A stretch of 64,000 nt of DNA from Salvia splendens. Lineage: Eukaryota > Streptophyta > Magnoliopsida > Lamiales > Lamiaceae. Shown one piece after another: positions 61,359-64,000 of this stretch; position 1 is the first letter of the stretch, and the number at the start of each line of letters is the position of its first letter. Where the stretch lies: the NCBI RefSeq assembly GCF_004379255.2, contig NC_056050.1, forward strand, positions 806,001 through 870,000. Reading direction: 5' to 3'. Below the pieces are notes generated by a model. That model saw only the letters and a program-made list of their open reading frames with translations. It did no database searches and was not told the origin of the DNA. The position numbers and the translations under genes were made by a program.

Positions 61359-63310
61359 GAGCATCCATAATGGCGGACGTCCGCCGACAAATCAAACTTA
61401 GAGCATCCATAATGGCGGCCGTCCCGGCGGACGTCTGCTGCGGATACCAGAGTTTCGCGGCGTTTCGGGGACGTCCGTCATTGCGTTGACACGAAGGACG
61501 TCCACGCGGACGTCCTGATTTTTTATTATTTTTTATTTTTTGAAAACTCTATAAATACGGCTCGTTGAACTTCATTTCATTCGCACCACTTGTTTTAACG
61601 AGTTTCTCTCTCTCTACATACTTTTCTTTCAAGATAAATGGAGCACCACGATAGTGATCCCCCGCCACGAGTGAGTCACAAACGCCGAATTTTCCCGTTG
61701 GTGGAAGTACACCGATGTCCACCGGGATGATGCCCGGAATACCGGGGATGATGCCCTAACCCCAAATGGCGGGGATGATGCCCGGGTACTACAACATGTA
61801 CCACCTTGGTATGTGATAATGCCCCAGATGCCCGGGGTGAGTGCCGGAATGACCCAAATGCCGGGGATGATGCCCGGAATGCCAGGGATGATGCCCCAGA
61901 AGCCCGGGATGATGCATGGCTCGCCTGTCGCTACGGGGGGAGTAGGCAGGGGGGTCTCCCAATCACCTGGGAACAATGTCTATCGCCCCTACATGGATTT
62001 GTTGACAGCGGACAACCCTCCGAGTACTCCTCTGGAGACTCAGTTCGATAACATTGAGATGTTCTCGTTTGAGGAGTTGGGGCTATCGCCGATCAGGGTT
62101 TCTCCCACTGACGCACGAACGACGACAGGGAGGAGGGGGAGGCAAGGGAGAAGGGGCAGGGGACGGGGCACTACTTCGCCTGCGGCGGGGGCCGTCGAGG
62201 TCGGTGAGGGATCCATCGGGCGAAAGAGGACCGTCTGGAGCATAGAGGAGTGCGTCGTGCTGGCGAAGGCGTGGATAAGTGTAGTGGAGGATCCATACGT
62301 CGGGGCTAAACAACATATCGACAGGATGTGGTGGCGCATTAGCCAGGTGGGAAGCCTCACAACGGAGAGCAATGCCGGAAACAGTGGGAGCGGCTGAGGA
62401 GGCAGCTTAGCCGATTTGCCGGCATTTACACAAACAACCTCCGCACGGCAACCAGCGGCATGTCTGCCGAGGATGTGAAGCTTCTGTCGCACCAACAGTT
62501 CCAGGACTGTGAATTGGGTTTCGGGGAATTCAAATATTGGGAGGTCTATCTTGTGGTGCAGACTTCCCCGAAGTTCAGTTCTGGTGTTGAAGCTGGCTGG
62601 CCGAAGCGGACGAAGATCGGCGCCTCCGGGGAATACATTAGCAGTGCTGGTTCCCACGAACTCCCACCCGCTGAGGCAGAGTTCCCGACGCCTACATCGT
62701 CGGCCCGCCCCCGTCGCCTGGTTGGGCAGAAGTCCGCGGCGCGAATGGCTAGGGGAAGCGCCAGCGGGTCCGCCGAGGTCCAATCGGCCGCTCCTTCCAT
62801 ACACCTTCCCGAGCTCCCTTCACTCGCCCGCATCGCACAACATGATAATTTGTTACGTGCAATGGTTGAATGGCGGACATCGAACGACTGCGTGTGCAGG
62901 TCGATGCTTAAGGATGTCATCAACAGTATGCGGCGCGATTTGGGGATGGGAGATATGGAGGAGAGTGGCGATGAGGGGACTGGCTGCGGGGACGACGAGG
63001 AGTGAGACGATCGAAGTCGAAGTTTTTTTTAACTAAGTACTTTTTTTTAATTATGTATGTTTTATTTGTAATAATTATGTAACTTTTTTTAATAAAGTGG
63101 TTTTATTTTCTCTGTATTCGTGTCGAAATTTATTCCGTAAATTGTTTAATTTGGTGATTTTGTGAATTTTTATTATTGTGGGAAGTCCGTCGGGATGTCC
63201 GCCACTGTACAGTGGGATGTCCTTATGACGTGGCAGTGCAGTGGGATATTGATATGGCATGAGGTGTTTTTGGGACGTCCGCCGAGACATCCGCACCTCA
63301 GTGGATGTTC
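61359..63310 (+). mobile_element. PIF/Harbinger-like element lacking a transposase
   Basis: The left end gagcatccataatggcgg is preceded by TTA. The right end reads, on the complement, gaacatccactgaggtgcgg, followed by TTA (63311-63313). The 3-bp TTA duplication plus these ends is the PIF/Harbinger signature. The first 42 bases are duplicated in tandem (starts at 61359 and 61401, each after TTA). GC-rich ggacgtcc units lie at both ends. A TATA-like ctataaatac (61550) precedes the coding region. Only the ORF1-type (Myb/SANT) gene is present; the DDE transposase is missing. Confidence 0.85.
61638..63005 (+). pseudogene. Harbinger ORF1-type Myb/SANT-like protein, frame-broken
   Basis: An early ATG at 61638 hits a stop after 30 codons. 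From 61813 the frame reads MPGM-rich repeats (about 61813-61915), then a trihelix/SANT-like segment (RKRTVWSIEECVVLAKAWIS, then DRMWWRISQ). Near 62355 the frame shifts: EQCRKQWERLRRQL, a typical second half of this domain, continues in the other frame and runs open to a stop at 63005. The C-terminal part resembles the NAM-associated tail of these plant proteins. Family members assist the Harbinger transposase in nuclear import and DNA binding. With two breaks this copy is non-functional as annotated; a very short intron is an unlikely alternative. Confidence 0.75.
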
Positions 63311-63517
63311 TTAATAAAAAATCCCACTCCTTTTCCTTTCTTTCTTCACACTCCCAATCATAAATCAGTTCCTCTCCGGTGAGCTTTCCTCAAATTCCTC
63401 CGGCACCCTTCAGAAATCACTGTTACACCCTTGAAGAATCCCCTTATTTCCAAACGTGTCCTCGCCGGAGCTGTGTATACATACGCGCATTGTGTATCTA
63501 CCTCCAATAATGCGCGG

Positions 63518-63735
63518 ATGCCTCAGTTCAGGCAATCCGGCGCCAATGGATCGCGAAACGGCGTCGTCTCCGATCACTTACCGCTCAGTGTCCGGGGCGG
63601 CTCCAGGCAGTTCCACCACCGCCGATCGAAGGCGCCGCCGCCGTATAAGATCTCTCTCGGATTCTGCGTTCTGATACTCGCTCTAATTCTGTCGATCTCC
63701 GCTTTCTTCTACTTCGCGCTGCAGAGTAAAGGTCT
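63518..63735 (+). CDS. First exon of a type II membrane protein gene (continues past the window)
   Basis: The ATG at 63518 opens a frame that reads MPQFRQSGANGSRNGVV, a basic stretch (RRSKAPPPYK), then one strongly hydrophobic segment (ISLGFCVLILALILSISAFF, about residues 48-67). The exon runs into a consensus donor GTGAGT at 63736. A short cytosolic basic N-terminus plus a single membrane anchor is typical of Golgi type II proteins such as glycosyltransferases, but I cannot name the family from this exon. A pyrimidine-rich 5' leader lies upstream (63330-63517). Upstream ATGs (63431 in frame; 63456 and 63510 in other frames) make the exact start uncertain. Confidence 0.65.
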
Positions 63736-64000
63736 GTGAGTAATCTATCCGGTTTTAGTGAGCTTTTACAGTTGAAAATTTTGGTGATTGACTAATTAGG
63801 TATAGTGAATCGGAGCTCGGGGCTTTAGTGATGAGCCTTTGTGTTGAGTGATTAATTGCTGATATTTTTGTGGTCTTTGAACTGAGATAATGTTTTTCTA
63901 GTGGTGGAAATTTGTGTATGGAAGTAAATTTTGTTTTTTTTGGATTAAAGAGATCTAGCATGGCGAATTGCAAGTGATTTTGAAGTTGATTCTTATATTT
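63736..64000 (+). other. Start of intron 1 of the last gene
   Basis: T-rich sequence after the GTGAGT donor with no coding signal, consistent with a first intron extending beyond the window. Confidence 0.5.

Noticed and set aside
62340..62372. A mini-intron (CAG/GTGGG ... AG) explaining the frame change in the Myb/SANT ORF
   Set aside because: It would be only about 25 bp, far below plant intron minimum; a frameshift is simpler.
62040..62804. 254-codon minus-strand frame in the Harbinger element
   Set aside because: Antisense of the Myb/SANT-like ORF; the sense frame has the recognisable motifs.

Overview
This is a plant nuclear window, almost certainly from an asterid eudicot. Lamiales is my best guess, from the look of the CYP716-type P450s and the repeats, but I cannot prove it. 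The evidence for a plant nuclear genome is: multi-exon genes with GT-AG introns, a NAC transcription factor, an F-box relic, a tandem cytochrome P450 cluster, and very AT-rich intergenic DNA full of Stowaway-type MITEs, hAT-type MITEs, LTR elements, a tRNA-derived SINE and a PIF/Harbinger derivative.

Layout. At 72-1801 (minus) lies a three-exon NAC gene of the VND/VND7 (xylem vessel) type. About 13 kb of gene-free repeats follow, including a SINE with a perfect 18-bp target duplication (3583-3895), a hAT MITE (5324-5794) and a fold-back MITE. At 14747-19359 (minus) is an 11-exon gene for a 588-aa nuclear-type protein that joins an RS/KR-rich N-terminus, GPALPP-like motifs, a J domain and a DUF3752-like C-terminus. 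A hAT MITE sits 57 bp upstream of its ATG. At 20730-21637 is a decayed F-box gene.

From 22.7 to 56.6 kb runs a tandem array of CYP716-like (clan 85) P450 genes, all on the plus strand. Four are intact: 22681-24788, 33311-34860, 42053-44935 and 49141-51414. Four are relics: 41548-41656, 47331-47576, 52011-52139 and 55936-56558. CYP716 enzymes typically oxidise triterpene scaffolds at the ER. No oxidosqualene cyclase or glycosyltransferase is visible here, so a pathway cluster is not demonstrated. Two lineages are present. In the 42053 gene and the 55936 relic the I-helix acid/threonine pair is replaced by Tyr-Glu; the other three genes keep Asp-Thr. Mobile elements have inserted between and inside these genes: a broken Ty1/copia element (25656-27900), hAT MITEs, a TG..CA insertion with a matching empty site elsewhere in the window (31578-32242), triple-nested MITEs (32291-32863), and a short two-LTR element carrying a 456-codon Pro/Gln/Trp-rich ORF (45175-47240).

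From 56.6 to 63.3 kb there are further repeats and a PIF/Harbinger-like element with TTA target duplications and a broken Myb/SANT-type ORF (61359-63310). The window ends in the first exon of a type II membrane protein gene (from 63518). Exon boundaries were worked out by hand from reading frame and splice signals. Family assignments come from motif recognition, not database searches.
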